A stretch of DNA of 64,000 bases from UBA5158 sp040389045. GTDB lineage: Bacteria > Pseudomonadota > Gammaproteobacteria > DSM-16500. Both the position numbers and the translations under genes were made by a program. Each line of letters starts with the position of its first letter. The first letter of the stretch is position 1. Shown in pieces: positions 42,973 to 51,946 of the stretch. The DNA is taken from positions 87,936-151,935 of the forward strand of contig JAZKAT010000014.1 of NCBI GenBank assembly GCA_040389045.1. The letters are read 5' to 3'. A model generated the notes under the pieces. The model saw only the letters and a program-made list of their open reading frames with translations. It was not told the origin of the DNA and did not search any database.

Positions 42973-44514
42973 ATGAACATAACTACTAAAATTCACCATA
43001 ATTTATCCGCTGCTGAATTAATTAACATGGCCCTGGCTAGTGAAGAGGGTGTTTTAGCTAGCAATCAAGCCTTGGCTGTTACCACTGGCGCACGCACCGG
43101 CCGTTCCCCCAAAGATCGTTTTATTGTTAAGGATGATTTAACGGCGACAACTGTTGATTGGAACAGTATTAATCAGCCGATTTCACCGGATAAATTCCAA
43201 GCCTTATGGGACCGTGCCTTAGCACATCTCAATACCAAAGATACCTGCTTTAGCGCCGACTTGAGTGTAGGGGCTGATGAAACTTATCAACTACCCGTTA
43301 AAGTGGTTGCCGAATTAGCGTGGCATACTTTATTTACTCATGATTTATTTATTCGTAATCGCATGCCTGAAGATGATAACGGGTGGACTATTTTAAGTGT
43401 GCCAAGCTATGCCACTGAACCTGGCCGTGACGGTGTTAACAGTGATGCGGCTGTAATTTTAAATTTCAGCCAGCGGCGAATTTTAATTTGCGGAACTTAT
43501 TATGCGGGCGAAATGAAAAAAGCGATGTTCTCGGTCTTGAACTTTTTACTGCCTGATAAAGAAGTCTTACCTATGCATTGCGCCGCGAATGTTGGCAGAG
43601 ATGGTGAAACCGCTTTATTTTTTGGTTTATCGGGCACGGGCAAAACCACACTGTCCGCTGATCCGGAACGTTTTTTGATTGGTGATGATGAACATGGTTG
43701 GAGTAAGGATGGCGTCTTTAATTTTGAAGGGGGTTGTTACGCCAAGTGTATTGACCTTTCCCAAAAAAATGAACCCGTTATTTGGGATGCCATTCGTTAT
43801 GGCGCGGTACTGGAAAATGTGGTGCTCGATCCCAACACCAATGAGCCGGATTATTATGACATCAGTTTAACGCAAAATACTCGCGCCGCTTATCCACGTG
43901 AACACATCCCACTAAGAGTGACTTCTAACAGTGGCAATGTGCCTAAAGCGGTGTTGTTCTTAACCTGCGATTTATATGGGGTATTACCGCCAGTGGCGCG
44001 GCTTACCAAAGAACAGGCCGCTTATTATTTTTTAAGTGGTTATACCGCTTTGGTTGGCAGCACCGAAGTCGGCCAGGGCAGTGATATTAAACCTACTTTC
44101 AGTACTTGTTTTGGCGCGCCATTTTTCCCGCGACCGCCAAAGGTCTATGCCAATTTGTTATTAAAGCGCTTAACGGAAGATGGCTCCCAGGTTTATTTAG
44201 TGAATACCGGCTGGTCTGGTGGCGCTTATGGCAAAGGAGGCCATCGTTTTCCCATACCCACGACCAGGGCAGTGGTGCGAGCTATTGTTGAAGGTGAGCT
44301 GACGGATGTTAATTATGAAAAATTACCGGGTTTCAACTTTGAAATTCCAACCGAAGTGCGTGATGTAGACAGCAAGTTATTAAACCCCCGCTCCGCCTGG
44401 CAAGATCCTGCGGAACATGACAAATATGTGAAAGTGTTAACGGAACAATTTATTGAAAACTTCAAACAGTTCGATATTGATGACAACATTCGCCAGGCAG
44501 GGCCGGTGGTTTGA
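42973..44514 (+). CDS. pckA: Phosphoenolpyruvate carboxykinase (ATP)
   Basis: 513 residues. Converts oxaloacetate and ATP to PEP, the entry step of gluconeogenesis, needed when amino acids are the carbon source, which fits the lysine- and peptide-using genes in this window. TTGARTGRSPKDRFIVKD at the N-terminus, FFGLSGTGKTTLSADP (P-loop near residues 218-228), GDDEHGWSKDGVFNFEGGCYAK (kinase-2 metal-binding Asp residues) and PREHIPLRVTSNSG are all characteristic of the ATP-type enzyme. Monocistronic, with a REP doublet 6 bases after its stop. Confidence 0.97.
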   Translation: MNITTKIHHNLSAAELINMALASEEGVLASNQALAVTTGARTGRSPKDRFIVKDDLTATTVDWNSINQPISPDKFQALWDRALAHLNTKDTCFSADLSVGADETYQLPVKVVAELAWHTLFTHDLFIRNRMPEDDNGWTILSVPSYATEPGRDGVNSDAAVILNFSQRRILICGTYYAGEMKKAMFSVLNFLLPDKEVLPMHCAANVGRDGETALFFGLSGTGKTTLSADPERFLIGDDEHGWSKDGVFNFEGGCYAKCIDLSQKNEPVIWDAIRYGAVLENVVLDPNTNEPDYYDISLTQNTRAAYPREHIPLRVTSNSGNVPKAVLFLTCDLYGVLPPVARLTKEQAAYYFLSGYTALVGSTEVGQGSDIKPTFSTCFGAPFFPRPPKVYANLLLKRLTEDGSQVYLVNTGWSGGAYGKGGHRFPIPTTRAVVRAIVEGELTDVNYEKLPGFNFEIPTEVRDVDSKLLNPRSAWQDPAEHDKYVKVLTEQFIENFKQFDIDDNIRQAGPVV

Positions 44515-44520
44515 CCCGCT

Positions 44521-44606
44521 GTCATTCCCGCGCAGGCGGGAATCCATTTTAAATTTACCGGACATTGTTGTATCTAGGAATGGATTCCCGCCTGCGCGGG
44601 AATGAC
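44521..44606. repeat. REP-like inverted pair, copy 4
   Basis: Arms identical to copies 1 and 2 (GTCATTCCCGCGCAGG start; mirrored GCGGGAATGAC end) with a distinct spacer of about 30 bases. It occupies most of the region between pckA and yggS and probably ends or protects the pckA transcript. Confidence 0.9.
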
Positions 44607-44633
44607 AACCAGGGATGACAGTTAGGAAATCTC

Positions 44634-45314
44634 ATGACCATCGCTACCAATCTAGGCGAACTCCAGCAGCAAATTGCCGAATTAACCGCAAAATATCACC
44701 GACCACCTCATTGCGTACAATTACTCGCGGTCAGCAAAAACCAAACTAGCGATGCGATAGCAACTGCTTATGCCGCGGGTCAGCGGGCGTTTGGGGAAAA
44801 TTATTTACAAGAAGCATTAACAAAAATTTCTGAGCTAAAAAAATTCAAGATTGAATGGCATTTCATCGGTGCCATTCAAAGTAATAAAACCAAAAAACTG
44901 GCGGAACATTTTGCCTGGATACATACTGTAGACAACCTCAGCATTGCTGAACGTTTAAACAAACAACGTCCCGAGAATTTACCGCCGCTGAATATTTGTC
45001 TGCAAGTTAACATCAGTCGCGATCCTAACAAAGCCGGTTGTGATCCAGAAAATATTTTAGCGCTGGCGCAGGCCTGCCAAAAATTTTCGCGGCTGAATTT
45101 GCGGGGACTCATGACTATTCCGCTGCAAAATAATTCTTTTACTGCACAACGCGCCGAATTTCATAAAATGTTCGAATTATTTCAAAAATTAGCAAAAAAT
45201 GGCTTAGAAATTGATACTTTGTCCATGGGAATGTCAGATGATTTGGAAGCAGCAATAGCAGAAGGTTCAACTATGCTTAGAATAGGTACAAAAATCTTCG
45301 GTGTACGGTTTTAA
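44634..45314 (+). CDS. yggS: PLP homeostasis protein (YggS/PROSC)
   Basis: 226 residues. Alanine-racemase-like barrel that binds pyridoxal phosphate and keeps its free level and amino-acid pools balanced. VQLLAVSKNQ carries the PLP Lys, and RAFGENYLQEALTKI, IEWHFIGAIQSNKTKKL, GLMTIPLQ and LSMGMSDDLEAAIAEGSTMLRIGTKIFG are the family signatures. In many gammaproteobacteria yggS stands directly before proC and yggT; here a secreted hydrolase-like gene has come between them. Confidence 0.95.
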   Translation: MTIATNLGELQQQIAELTAKYHRPPHCVQLLAVSKNQTSDAIATAYAAGQRAFGENYLQEALTKISELKKFKIEWHFIGAIQSNKTKKLAEHFAWIHTVDNLSIAERLNKQRPENLPPLNICLQVNISRDPNKAGCDPENILALAQACQKFSRLNLRGLMTIPLQNNSFTAQRAEFHKMFELFQKLAKNGLEIDTLSMGMSDDLEAAIAEGSTMLRIGTKIFGVRF

Positions 45315-45395
45315 ACTGAGAATATTATACCATCAATCAAAATTTTTTTGGCGAGCTATACTGTAAATGTAGAAAACATTTATGGGGTAGCCAAC

Positions 45396-46604
45396 ATGTG
45401 TATTACACATCGAAGATTGGCGCTTCTCCTCCTGCTGACCCTAGTCAGTTTAGGTGTTAGTAGTAGTGCGAGCGCAGGCCTCGTAAAAGGAATTTACCTG
45501 ACTCAAACCACCATGGAAGATACAAAGTACTTGAAGTACTTGATTGAGCATTCTAAAGCTGTTGGCATTAATACCTTCGTCGTGGATATGGAAATTCCGT
45601 CCAAACTTTATCAGAGAAACGTCGCCCTGCTCAAAGAAAATAATATCCAATACGTAGCACGGGTCGTTGTTTTTCCACAAGGTGGGCATCCTGATCAAAT
45701 TGTATCCCCCGCTTATTGGGCAAAACGCTATCGCCTGATAGACACTGCAATGAATTATGGTGCAAATCAAATACAGTTAGATTACATTCGGTACAATGTT
45801 CATACGCGAGCATCGTCTGAAAATGCTAAAAATATTTTGAAAGTCGTCCAATACTATAAACAAAAAGTATCTGAACGTGGTATCCCATTACAAGCTGATG
45901 TGTTTGGGATTTCGAGCTTTGGCGAATCCAAACATATAGGGCAAAACCTGCGGTTAATGGCGCAAAGTTTGGATGCGATATGCCCAATGGTCTACCCATC
46001 ACACTTTGAACCCTACCGTGAACATGCGGTCACGCCTTATGACACTGTCTACAAATCATTAAGAGCGTTACGTTCACAGTTCAATTATCAAATGCCCGTC
46101 AAACTTTATGCCTATATCGAAATATCGAACTATCGTTACCCATTGCCAGGTGCTAAACGCCGTAGTTACATTATCGCAGAAATGAAAGCGGTACGAGACG
46201 CCGGTGCGGATGGGTGGTATGTATGGAGTGCGCATAATTACTATGATTATTTATTCAGCTTAATGGGTGATCTTGCTAAAAATGATGCCTCTGTTCTCGA
46301 GCCGGGCAAGTCAGCTGACGTCAAAACCCTGGAAGCGAATGCCGCCAAGAACCCCACTACTCCTGATACTGAAGTTGCCCCTAAACCCACTGAGGCTGCC
46401 AATGTTCCAACTGCCAAACCCACCGAGGCAGTTGAAACGCCAGCCACTTCCGTGCTGACCAATACGGTGGAAGCAAAACCCGCCACGCCTGCACCATCGC
46501 TTGCCAGTTCTGAGAATGAGGACACGGACCATGATGTTTCACTGGCTATCCATGACCCCAGCAAGTTGACCTGGACTCTGCGTTCACATCACTCGACTAA
46601 TTAA
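45396..46604 (+). CDS. Secreted putative glycoside hydrolase (DUF4015 type)
   Basis: 402 residues from ATG 45396 (GGGGTAG upstream); the longer reading adds 16 residues ahead of a clean signal peptide (about 1-24, SASA cleavage). GLVKGIYLTQTTM, then FVVDMEIPSK, then QIQLDYIRYNVH and GWYVWSAHNYYDY follow the TIM-barrel pattern of the DUF4015/GHL-type proteins, where the Asp in QxDYIRY is conserved. About 105 C-terminal residues are Pro/Thr/Ala/Glu-rich and repetitive, suggesting a flexible or surface-exposed tail. Substrate unknown; cell-wall or host glycans are possible. It interrupts the usual yggS-proC neighbourhood. A TATACT and a small AAATGT/ACATTT inverted repeat lie upstream (45357-45381). 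Confidence 0.75.
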   Translation: MCITHRRLALLLLLTLVSLGVSSSASAGLVKGIYLTQTTMEDTKYLKYLIEHSKAVGINTFVVDMEIPSKLYQRNVALLKENNIQYVARVVVFPQGGHPDQIVSPAYWAKRYRLIDTAMNYGANQIQLDYIRYNVHTRASSENAKNILKVVQYYKQKVSERGIPLQADVFGISSFGESKHIGQNLRLMAQSLDAICPMVYPSHFEPYREHAVTPYDTVYKSLRALRSQFNYQMPVKLYAYIEISNYRYPLPGAKRRSYIIAEMKAVRDAGADGWYVWSAHNYYDYLFSLMGDLAKNDASVLEPGKSADVKTLEANAAKNPTTPDTEVAPKPTEAANVPTAKPTEAVETPATSVLTNTVEAKPATPAPSLASSENEDTDHDVSLAIHDPSKLTWTLRSHHSTN

Positions 46605-46619
46605 TAGATTTCTTGCGAT

Positions 46620-46661
46620 ATTCCCGCCTGCCTGCCGCCCTCCCGGCGCAGGCGGGGATGC
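46620..46661. repeat. Degenerate REP-like palindrome, copy 5
   Basis: ATTCCCGCCTGC at the left and GCGCAGGCGGGGAT at the right, around CTGCCGCCCTCCCG. Arms recognisable but mutated and no long spacer, so this is probably an old, decayed copy. Located after the stop of the secreted hydrolase gene. Confidence 0.7.
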
Positions 46662-46680
46662 TTTGCGCTGCAACAGATTA

Positions 46681-46689
46681 TGCTATGAT
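46681..46689 (+). promoter_or_regulatory. Extended -10 promoter of proC
   Basis: TGCTATGAT, with TTTGCG (46662-46667) 16 bases before the hexamer as a weak -35. It lies 29 bases before the chosen proC start and supports that start over the longer reading. Confidence 0.4.
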
Positions 46690-46717
46690 ACGTCCACTAT
46701 TTTTTTGGATGTATCCT

Positions 46718-47560
46718 ATGCGCGAAGCGACAATTGCAGTGATAGGTGGTGGCAACATGGGAACTTGCCTGGCGCTTGGTCTACTTGCCGATCATTATCC
46801 TGCCGATAAATTATGGATGAGTAATCCTACACTGGCTAAACTCACTCCCCACAAAAATAAATTTGGCATTCACATCACTAGCGATAATCGCGAAGCCGCA
46901 AGCAAGGCTGACATCATTATCCTGGCAGTGAAACCCTTGGTCATGCCGGAAGTTTTAACTGAATTGACTGATATCATCCAGCAACGCAAACCATTAATTA
47001 TTTCAACCGCGGCGGGCGTCAGGGAAACCAGTTTGCAAAAACGCTTAGGTGGCGAAATTGCTATCGCGCGCGCGATGCCCAATACACCGGCATTGATTGG
47101 CTCGGGAGCGACTGGACTATATGTCAATCCTAACGTTTCTGTGGAGCAACGCAATTTGGTGGAAGCCATCTTCCGCGCCGTGGGCCTGATTGTTTGGCTT
47201 AACGATGAAAAAGATTTAGATAGCGTCACCGCGCTTTCCGGTTCCGGTCCCGCTTATTATTTTTTATTTATGGAATGCATGCAGGAAGCGGCTGAAGCTC
47301 TAGGCTTGCCAACTGAAGCTGCGCGGTTGTTAACGTTACAAACTGCTTTTGGCGCGACCCGCATGGCCCTGGAAAGTGAAGATTCACTGAAAGATTTACG
47401 CAAACGTGTTACTTCACCCAAAGGCACCACTGAACGGGCGCTGCAGGTTTTCGACCAGAAAAATTTAACGGGTATCGTCGCGAACGCGCTGCAAGCCGCT
47501 AAACAGCGGGCCGAAGAATTAGCCGATTTATTTGATGCTGCGGAGAAAAAAAATGCCTGA
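46718..47560 (+). CDS. proC: Pyrroline-5-carboxylate reductase
   Basis: 280 residues from ATG 46718; the frame is open to 46613, but those codons cross a decayed REP and the promoter. Final step of proline synthesis, reducing P5C with NADPH. TIAVIGGGNMGTCLALGL is the nucleotide-binding loop, ILAVKPLVMPEVL, IARAMPNTPALIGSGATGLY, VTALSGSGPAYYFLFMECM and RKRVTSPKGTTERAL are diagnostic. It overlaps yggT by 8 bases; proC-yggT-rdgB form one operon. Confidence 0.96.
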   Translation: MREATIAVIGGGNMGTCLALGLLADHYPADKLWMSNPTLAKLTPHKNKFGIHITSDNREAASKADIIILAVKPLVMPEVLTELTDIIQQRKPLIISTAAGVRETSLQKRLGGEIAIARAMPNTPALIGSGATGLYVNPNVSVEQRNLVEAIFRAVGLIVWLNDEKDLDSVTALSGSGPAYYFLFMECMQEAAEALGLPTEAARLLTLQTAFGATRMALESEDSLKDLRKRVTSPKGTTERALQVFDQKNLTGIVANALQAAKQRAEELADLFDAAEKKNA

Positions 47561-48128
47561 TCCCATTCAGACTGCCGGCTTATTTTTAGTTAATACGCTT
47601 TTTGATTTATATATTTTTGTCTTGATGGTGAGAATTTTACTCGCGGCCGTACACGCGGATTTTTTTAATCCTCTGTCACAATTCATTATCAAACTTACCA
47701 AATTTTTAATTATTCCCCTGCGTCGCGTCATTCCCAATTTTAAAAACATAGAATTAGCCAGTGTATTGATGGTACTTGTCCTGGAATGCATAAAATTTTT
47801 ATTATTGGGATTAATCGCGAATAACAGCATCAACTATTTCGGTTTATTGGTACTGGCTGGCGCCGATGCGTTGAAAACGCTAGTCAATTTATTTTTCTAT
47901 GCCGTGTTGTTGCAAGCCATTATGAGCTGGTTTAATCAAGGTTATTCTTCTATTTCAGCAATCCTCGCTAAATTGACCTCGCCTATCTTAAGACCTTTTC
48001 GTCGCACCATTCCCTCGATTGGCGGCATCGATATCAGTCCGCTGGCGGTAATGATTGTTTTACAATTGATAATAATTTTATTTATTACTCCCTTGTTTTC
48101 CTTAGGCTGGCAAATGGCATTTGTTTGA
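47553..48128 (+). CDS. yggT: YggT-family membrane protein
   Basis: 191 residues from ATG 47553 inside the proC end. Four to five hydrophobic segments arranged as two YGGT units: LDLYIFVLMVRILLAAVHAD-like at the start, SQFIIKLTKFLIIPLRRVIP, and the second copy SAILAKLTSPILRPFRRTIPSIGGIDISPLAVMIVLQ. Inner-membrane protein; homologues are tied to osmotic tolerance and to assembly of cell-division or photosynthetic complexes, but the mechanism is not known. Operon with proC and rdgB is conserved across gammaproteobacteria. Confidence 0.93.
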   Translation: MPDPIQTAGLFLVNTLFDLYIFVLMVRILLAAVHADFFNPLSQFIIKLTKFLIIPLRRVIPNFKNIELASVLMVLVLECIKFLLLGLIANNSINYFGLLVLAGADALKTLVNLFFYAVLLQAIMSWFNQGYSSISAILAKLTSPILRPFRRTIPSIGGIDISPLAVMIVLQLIIILFITPLFSLGWQMAFV

Positions 48129-48138
48129 ATGGGGTATT

Positions 48139-48732
48139 ATGAAAGTCGTGTTAGCCAGTAGTAACGCTGGCAAAATTCAAGAACTGCAAACCATGTTAAA
48201 TGACCTGGACGTGACGATTATTCCGCAAACCAAATTGCAGGTGATTGACGCGGAGGAAACGGGTTTGACCTTTGTTGAAAATGCTTTAATTAAAGCGCGT
48301 CATGCCTGTGAACAAACTGGATTGCCCGCGCTGGCGGATGATTCCGGATTAACCGTTGCTGCCTTGCAAGGCGCGCCAGGAATTTATTCCGCACGTTATG
48401 CGGGTGCGAATGCTAGCTCAGAAGACAATATCACCAAACTGTTACAAGTCATGCAACATATTCCCTTGTCAGAACGGCATGCGGCATATTACTGTGTACT
48501 GGTTTTTATGACTCACGCAAAAGATCCCACCCCCATCATTTGCACTGGCAGTTGGCAGGGCGAAATTTTGTCGGCACCACAAGGCAAAATGGGCTTTGGT
48601 TATGATCCTGTTTTTTATGTGCCAAAGGAAAATAAAACCGCGGCTGAATTACCCTTGCATGTCAAAAATCAACTTAGTCATCGCGGGCAGGCATTACATA
48701 AGCTTTTAAAAAAATTAACTAACAAAATATAA
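48139..48732 (+). CDS. rdgB: dITP/XTP pyrophosphatase
   Basis: 197 residues from ATG 48139 (TGGGG upstream), 10 bases after yggT. Removes non-canonical purine triphosphates (dITP, XTP) to protect DNA and RNA. VLASSNAGKIQELQTML is the N-terminal Ham1 signature, FVENALIKARHA contains the metal-binding Glu, ALADDSGLTVAALQGAPGIYSARYAG the catalytic Asp region, and MGFGYDPVFYVP plus LSHRGQAL the substrate-binding C-terminal motifs. Confidence 0.96.
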   Translation: MKVVLASSNAGKIQELQTMLNDLDVTIIPQTKLQVIDAEETGLTFVENALIKARHACEQTGLPALADDSGLTVAALQGAPGIYSARYAGANASSEDNITKLLQVMQHIPLSERHAAYYCVLVFMTHAKDPTPIICTGSWQGEILSAPQGKMGFGYDPVFYVPKENKTAAELPLHVKNQLSHRGQALHKLLKKLTNKI

Positions 48733-48749
48733 CTTGCTCTGGAATTTTT

Positions 48750-49682
48750 ATGCTGGCACTCAATGTTAAAAATCTCGTAAAAAATTACCCGCGCGGTCTG
48801 CGCGCGTTGAAAGGCATTAATCTGGAAGTTCCACAAGGCGATTTCTTCGCCCTGCTTGGGCCAAATGGCGCGGGCAAATCGACCACTATCGGCATCATTA
48901 GTTCACTGGTTAATAAAACCAGCGGTTCCGTTGTGGTGTTTGATCATGACATGGATACTGATCTGAATGGCGCTAAATTATGCCTGGGTGTAGTCCCACA
49001 AGAAATGAATTTTAATCCTTTTGAAAGAATTGATCAGATCATGATTAATCAAGCGGGCTACTATGGAATCCCGCGCAAAATTGCCAGCAAACGCACTGAA
49101 CATTATTTAAAAAAAATGGGGCTTTGGGAAAAGCGCGAGCAAATAGCTTTGCGGTTGTCAGGTGGTATGAAACGTCGTTTACTGATCGCGCGCGCATTGG
49201 TCAATGAACCTAAATTACTTATTCTGGATGAACCCACCGCCGGCGTTGACATAGAACTTCGTCATATACTTTGGGAATTTCTAACGGAATTAAACCAGCA
49301 AGGCACCACCATTATTTTAACCACGCATTATCTGGAAGAAGCTGAGCATCTTTGCAAAAATGTTGCGATCATCGATCACGGTGAAATTATTGAAAACGCC
49401 AACATGAAATCTTTAATCGCCCGTTTAAGTAAGCAAATTATGATTCTTGATTTAGAAAAACCTTTACTTAAATTACCATCACTCGATATGTATAATCCAC
49501 GGCTTAGAGATGATACTACGCTGGAAATTCATCTTGATAAAGATCAGTCGCTGAATCATTTATTTCAAGAACTTTCTAAAAATAATATCAATATTAAAAG
49601 TCTTAGGAATAAAACCAGCCGCCTGGAAGAATTATTCATTGATTTGATTTCTGAAAATAAACAATCATCCGCGGAGTCCTAA
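48750..49682 (+). CDS. yadG: ABC-2 exporter ATP-binding protein (YadG type)
   Basis: 310 residues. Walker A GPNGAGKST (near 39-47), Q-loop VVPQEMNFN, signature LSGGMKRRLLIARAL, Walker B LLILDEPTAGVD and H-loop LTTHYLEEAEHL are all intact. The C-terminal 90 residues form the regulatory extension common in ABC-2 exporters. The permease gene follows 3 bases later. Length and pairing match E. coli yadGH; substrate unknown. Confidence 0.9.
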   Translation: MLALNVKNLVKNYPRGLRALKGINLEVPQGDFFALLGPNGAGKSTTIGIISSLVNKTSGSVVVFDHDMDTDLNGAKLCLGVVPQEMNFNPFERIDQIMINQAGYYGIPRKIASKRTEHYLKKMGLWEKREQIALRLSGGMKRRLLIARALVNEPKLLILDEPTAGVDIELRHILWEFLTELNQQGTTIILTTHYLEEAEHLCKNVAIIDHGEIIENANMKSLIARLSKQIMILDLEKPLLKLPSLDMYNPRLRDDTTLEIHLDKDQSLNHLFQELSKNNINIKSLRNKTSRLEELFIDLISENKQSSAES

Positions 49683-49685
49683 GTG

Positions 49686-50465
49686 ATGCAAACTCGTGCT
49701 GAACAAATTTACATAGCGTTAGCAACCATATTAAGAAAAGAAGTGGTGCGTTTTATCCGCATTTGGACCCAGACTTTATTGCCACCCGCGATTACCATGA
49801 CCTTGTATTTCTTAATTTTTGGTAAATTAATTGGCTCACAAATAAATAGGATTGATGGTTACACTTATATGCAATATATAGTGCCTGGCCTGGTAATGAT
49901 GTCTATTATCACGAATGCTTACGCCAATACTTCCGCCTCGTTTTTTGGGACAAAATTCAGCAAAAGCATAGAAGAAATGATGGTGGCACCCGTGCCTAAT
50001 TACATCATCATGCTAGGCTTTACTTTTGGCGGCATGTTACGGGGGCTGGCGGTAGGGTTGATTGTGCTCTTAGTTTCAATGTGTTTCACCCCTTTGCATA
50101 TCCAGCACATCTGGGTTGTCATCACCATGGCAGTGCTGTCCGCCACATTATTTTCTTTGTGTGGCTTTATCAATGGCATTTTTGCGAAAAAATTTGATGA
50201 TGTTTCATTTATACCTACCTTTGTACTCACTCCTTTAACTTATTTAGGTGGCGTTTTTTATTCGATTAACCAATTGCCACCTGTGTGGAAGAATATTTCC
50301 ATCTTTAACCCAATTGTAAATATTGTTTCCACTTTCCGCTATGGTATTCTCGGTGTCTCTGAGGTAAGCGTCTATTTTGGGTTTAGTCTGGTATGCGTTT
50401 TATTTATTGTCTTGCTGATTTGGAGCCTGGTCTTATTAGATAAAGGCACTGGATTAAGAACTTAG
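49686..50465 (+). CDS. yadH: ABC-2 exporter permease (YadH type)
   Basis: 259 residues from ATG 49686; a GTG one codon upstream is the alternative. Six hydrophobic segments. ILRKEVVRFIRIWTQTLLPP at the N-terminus, MQYIVPGLVMMSIITNAYAN, then FIPTFVLTPLTYLGGVFYSI, LPPVWKNISIFNPIVNIVSTFRYG are the ABC-2 type 2 motifs. Forms the transporter with the upstream ATPase. Confidence 0.9.
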   Translation: MQTRAEQIYIALATILRKEVVRFIRIWTQTLLPPAITMTLYFLIFGKLIGSQINRIDGYTYMQYIVPGLVMMSIITNAYANTSASFFGTKFSKSIEEMMVAPVPNYIIMLGFTFGGMLRGLAVGLIVLLVSMCFTPLHIQHIWVVITMAVLSATLFSLCGFINGIFAKKFDDVSFIPTFVLTPLTYLGGVFYSINQLPPVWKNISIFNPIVNIVSTFRYGILGVSEVSVYFGFSLVCVLFIVLLIWSLVLLDKGTGLRT

Positions 50466-50528
50466 AGTTTATATAAATTTGTTTGTTATGTTATCCTATA
50501 GAAAATCGTTTTGGTTTATGGAGAGTTT

Positions 50529-50909
50529 ATGAAAGACCGGCACAAACGCTATACTACGAAAGTAACTTCGTTTCAGGAAAGAAAACCATTATTTGCTATT
50601 CTCCCTATTCTTTTAAATGTTATCGTCATCGCCATCCTGGTGGGGGCATATTATTTCATTACCCACTCTAATTTATTTCCAGAGTATCAGACCTATATTT
50701 ATTGGACTGTTAATGTGCTGGTCAGTTACAACATTTTAGCTGCTTCTGCGCGCTCTTTTGTGGCACCTATCATAACTATACTTATTGCCAGCTTTATTTT
50801 AATAACCATTTATAGCTTTAATGGCGCTTATTTATCCGTGAATGAGGATTGGCAACTTCTCGGCGTAGGCGTAGTAGGTTTGTTAATTAGTTTCGCTCAA
50901 TTACTTTAA
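50529..50909 (+). CDS. Small membrane protein, unknown
   Basis: 126 residues from ATG 50529; GGAGAG lies 4-9 bases upstream. A basic cytoplasmic start (MKDRHKRYTTK) is followed by about four transmembrane segments: 28-48, 58-73, 80-97 and 105-125. Not recognised. Next to a second small membrane protein on the same strand, 36 bases apart, so the two may act together. Confidence 0.6.
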   Translation: MKDRHKRYTTKVTSFQERKPLFAILPILLNVIVIAILVGAYYFITHSNLFPEYQTYIYWTVNVLVSYNILAASARSFVAPIITILIASFILITIYSFNGAYLSVNEDWQLLGVGVVGLLISFAQLL

Positions 50910-50945
50910 CCGCAAGAGATAAACATTCATCGTCAGGATTTCCCC

Positions 50946-51275
50946 ATGTTAAAACATTTTATAGCCATAATTTTGCTAGCTGTGATTATTATTCTCACCA
51001 CCCCCTATGTACATAGCGCCCTGGAAGCCCTGGTTGCAGGTCATAATTGGATTGTCGATGCTTTGAAAGAAGTATTTTCCGGAGGCACTGCTGGCAATTT
51101 GTTAAAGCAATTAATCGCCGCGTTGACCATACCCATTTTGGTAGCATTAGTACCGGCAGGATTTTATTGGTTAGCAAGACGCAGCTGGTTTCCTTATTTC
51201 ATGTTAATTGTCTGGGTAGTCTGGCTGATTCAAACATCCGCTTTAGTCATGGCCTATAAAGCTGCTGCGGCTTAA
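50946..51275 (+). CDS. Small membrane protein, unknown
   Basis: 109 residues, three hydrophobic segments (about 3-21, 58-76, 85-104) separated by a short hydrophilic helix with GGTAGNLLKQL. The first segment could be an uncleaved signal anchor. Not recognised; probably co-transcribed with the preceding small membrane gene. Its stop overlaps that of coq7 on the other strand by 4 bases. Confidence 0.6.
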   Translation: MLKHFIAIILLAVIIILTTPYVHSALEALVAGHNWIVDALKEVFSGGTAGNLLKQLIAALTIPILVALVPAGFYWLARRSWFPYFMLIVWVVWLIQTSALVMAYKAAAA

Positions 51276-51928
51276 ATCCAATAAGCGGTTTTCACCATTA
51301 CCGCGGCGGATAATCCCATTAGTTTCTTAATCCAGCCGGGTAATATCACCGCGCCAGAGCTTATCGCATCATCGCGATGCTGGGCTTCATCAAGTTGCAT
51401 TTGTCGCAAAACTTCTGCGCTTTTCTGATCATTCTGTGGCAATTCGCGTAATTGATTTTCCAAATGCTTAACCACTTGCTGTTCTGTTTCTGCAACAAAC
51501 CCCAAGCTCCAATTATCACCCACCAAGCCGGCTGCCATACCAATTAGCAATGAACCAGCATACCAAACAGGATTTAGATAACTGGTATGACTATCAAGCT
51601 CAGTGACACGAGTTGCACACCACTGTAAATGCTCACCTTCTTCAATAGCGGCGTTTTGCAATTTGGCTTGCAAGTCCTGGTTTTGTGACATTAAGCGTTG
51701 GCCTTGATACAGCGCTTGCGCCGCGACTTCTCCGGCATGATTGACCCGCATCAGGCTGGCCGCGTGTTTACGCTCTGTTGCCGTCAATGTTGGCTCAACT
51801 AAGCCCTTGGCCGGGTAAGGCCGGGTCGTGGCGGCAGGTTTGCCAAACACAGTCCGCATCATTTGATCTATGCCCAGGCATAAATCATCTTGTCGCGAAT
51901 AAGTTCTTGGGGTGGATGGTGTTTTCAT
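51272..51928 (-). CDS. coq7: Ubiquinone biosynthesis monooxygenase Coq7
   Basis: 218 residues. Di-iron hydroxylase that adds the C6 hydroxyl in ubiquinone synthesis (demethoxyubiquinone hydroxylase), in species that lack UbiF. The ferritin-like iron ligands are visible: Glu in MRVNHAGEVAAQALY, the EEGEH of NAAIEEGEHLQWC, Glu in FVAETEQQVVKHLE and the EAQH of LQLDEAQHRDD-like region. C-terminal LPGWIKKLMGLSAAVMVKTAYWI is typical. AAGGTAAC precedes the ATG. Aerobic ubiquinone synthesis is thereby implied. Confidence 0.95.
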   Translation of the reverse strand: MKTPSTPRTYSRQDDLCLGIDQMMRTVFGKPAATTRPYPAKGLVEPTLTATERKHAASLMRVNHAGEVAAQALYQGQRLMSQNQDLQAKLQNAAIEEGEHLQWCATRVTELDSHTSYLNPVWYAGSLLIGMAAGLVGDNWSLGFVAETEQQVVKHLENQLRELPQNDQKSAEVLRQMQLDEAQHRDDAISSGAVILPGWIKKLMGLSAAVMVKTAYWI

Positions 51929-51946
51929 TTGGGTTACCTTGGTCTG

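Noticed and set aside
46613..46717. N-terminal extension of proC
   Set aside because: Crosses a decayed REP and the likely promoter; homology to ProC begins at the ATG at 46718.
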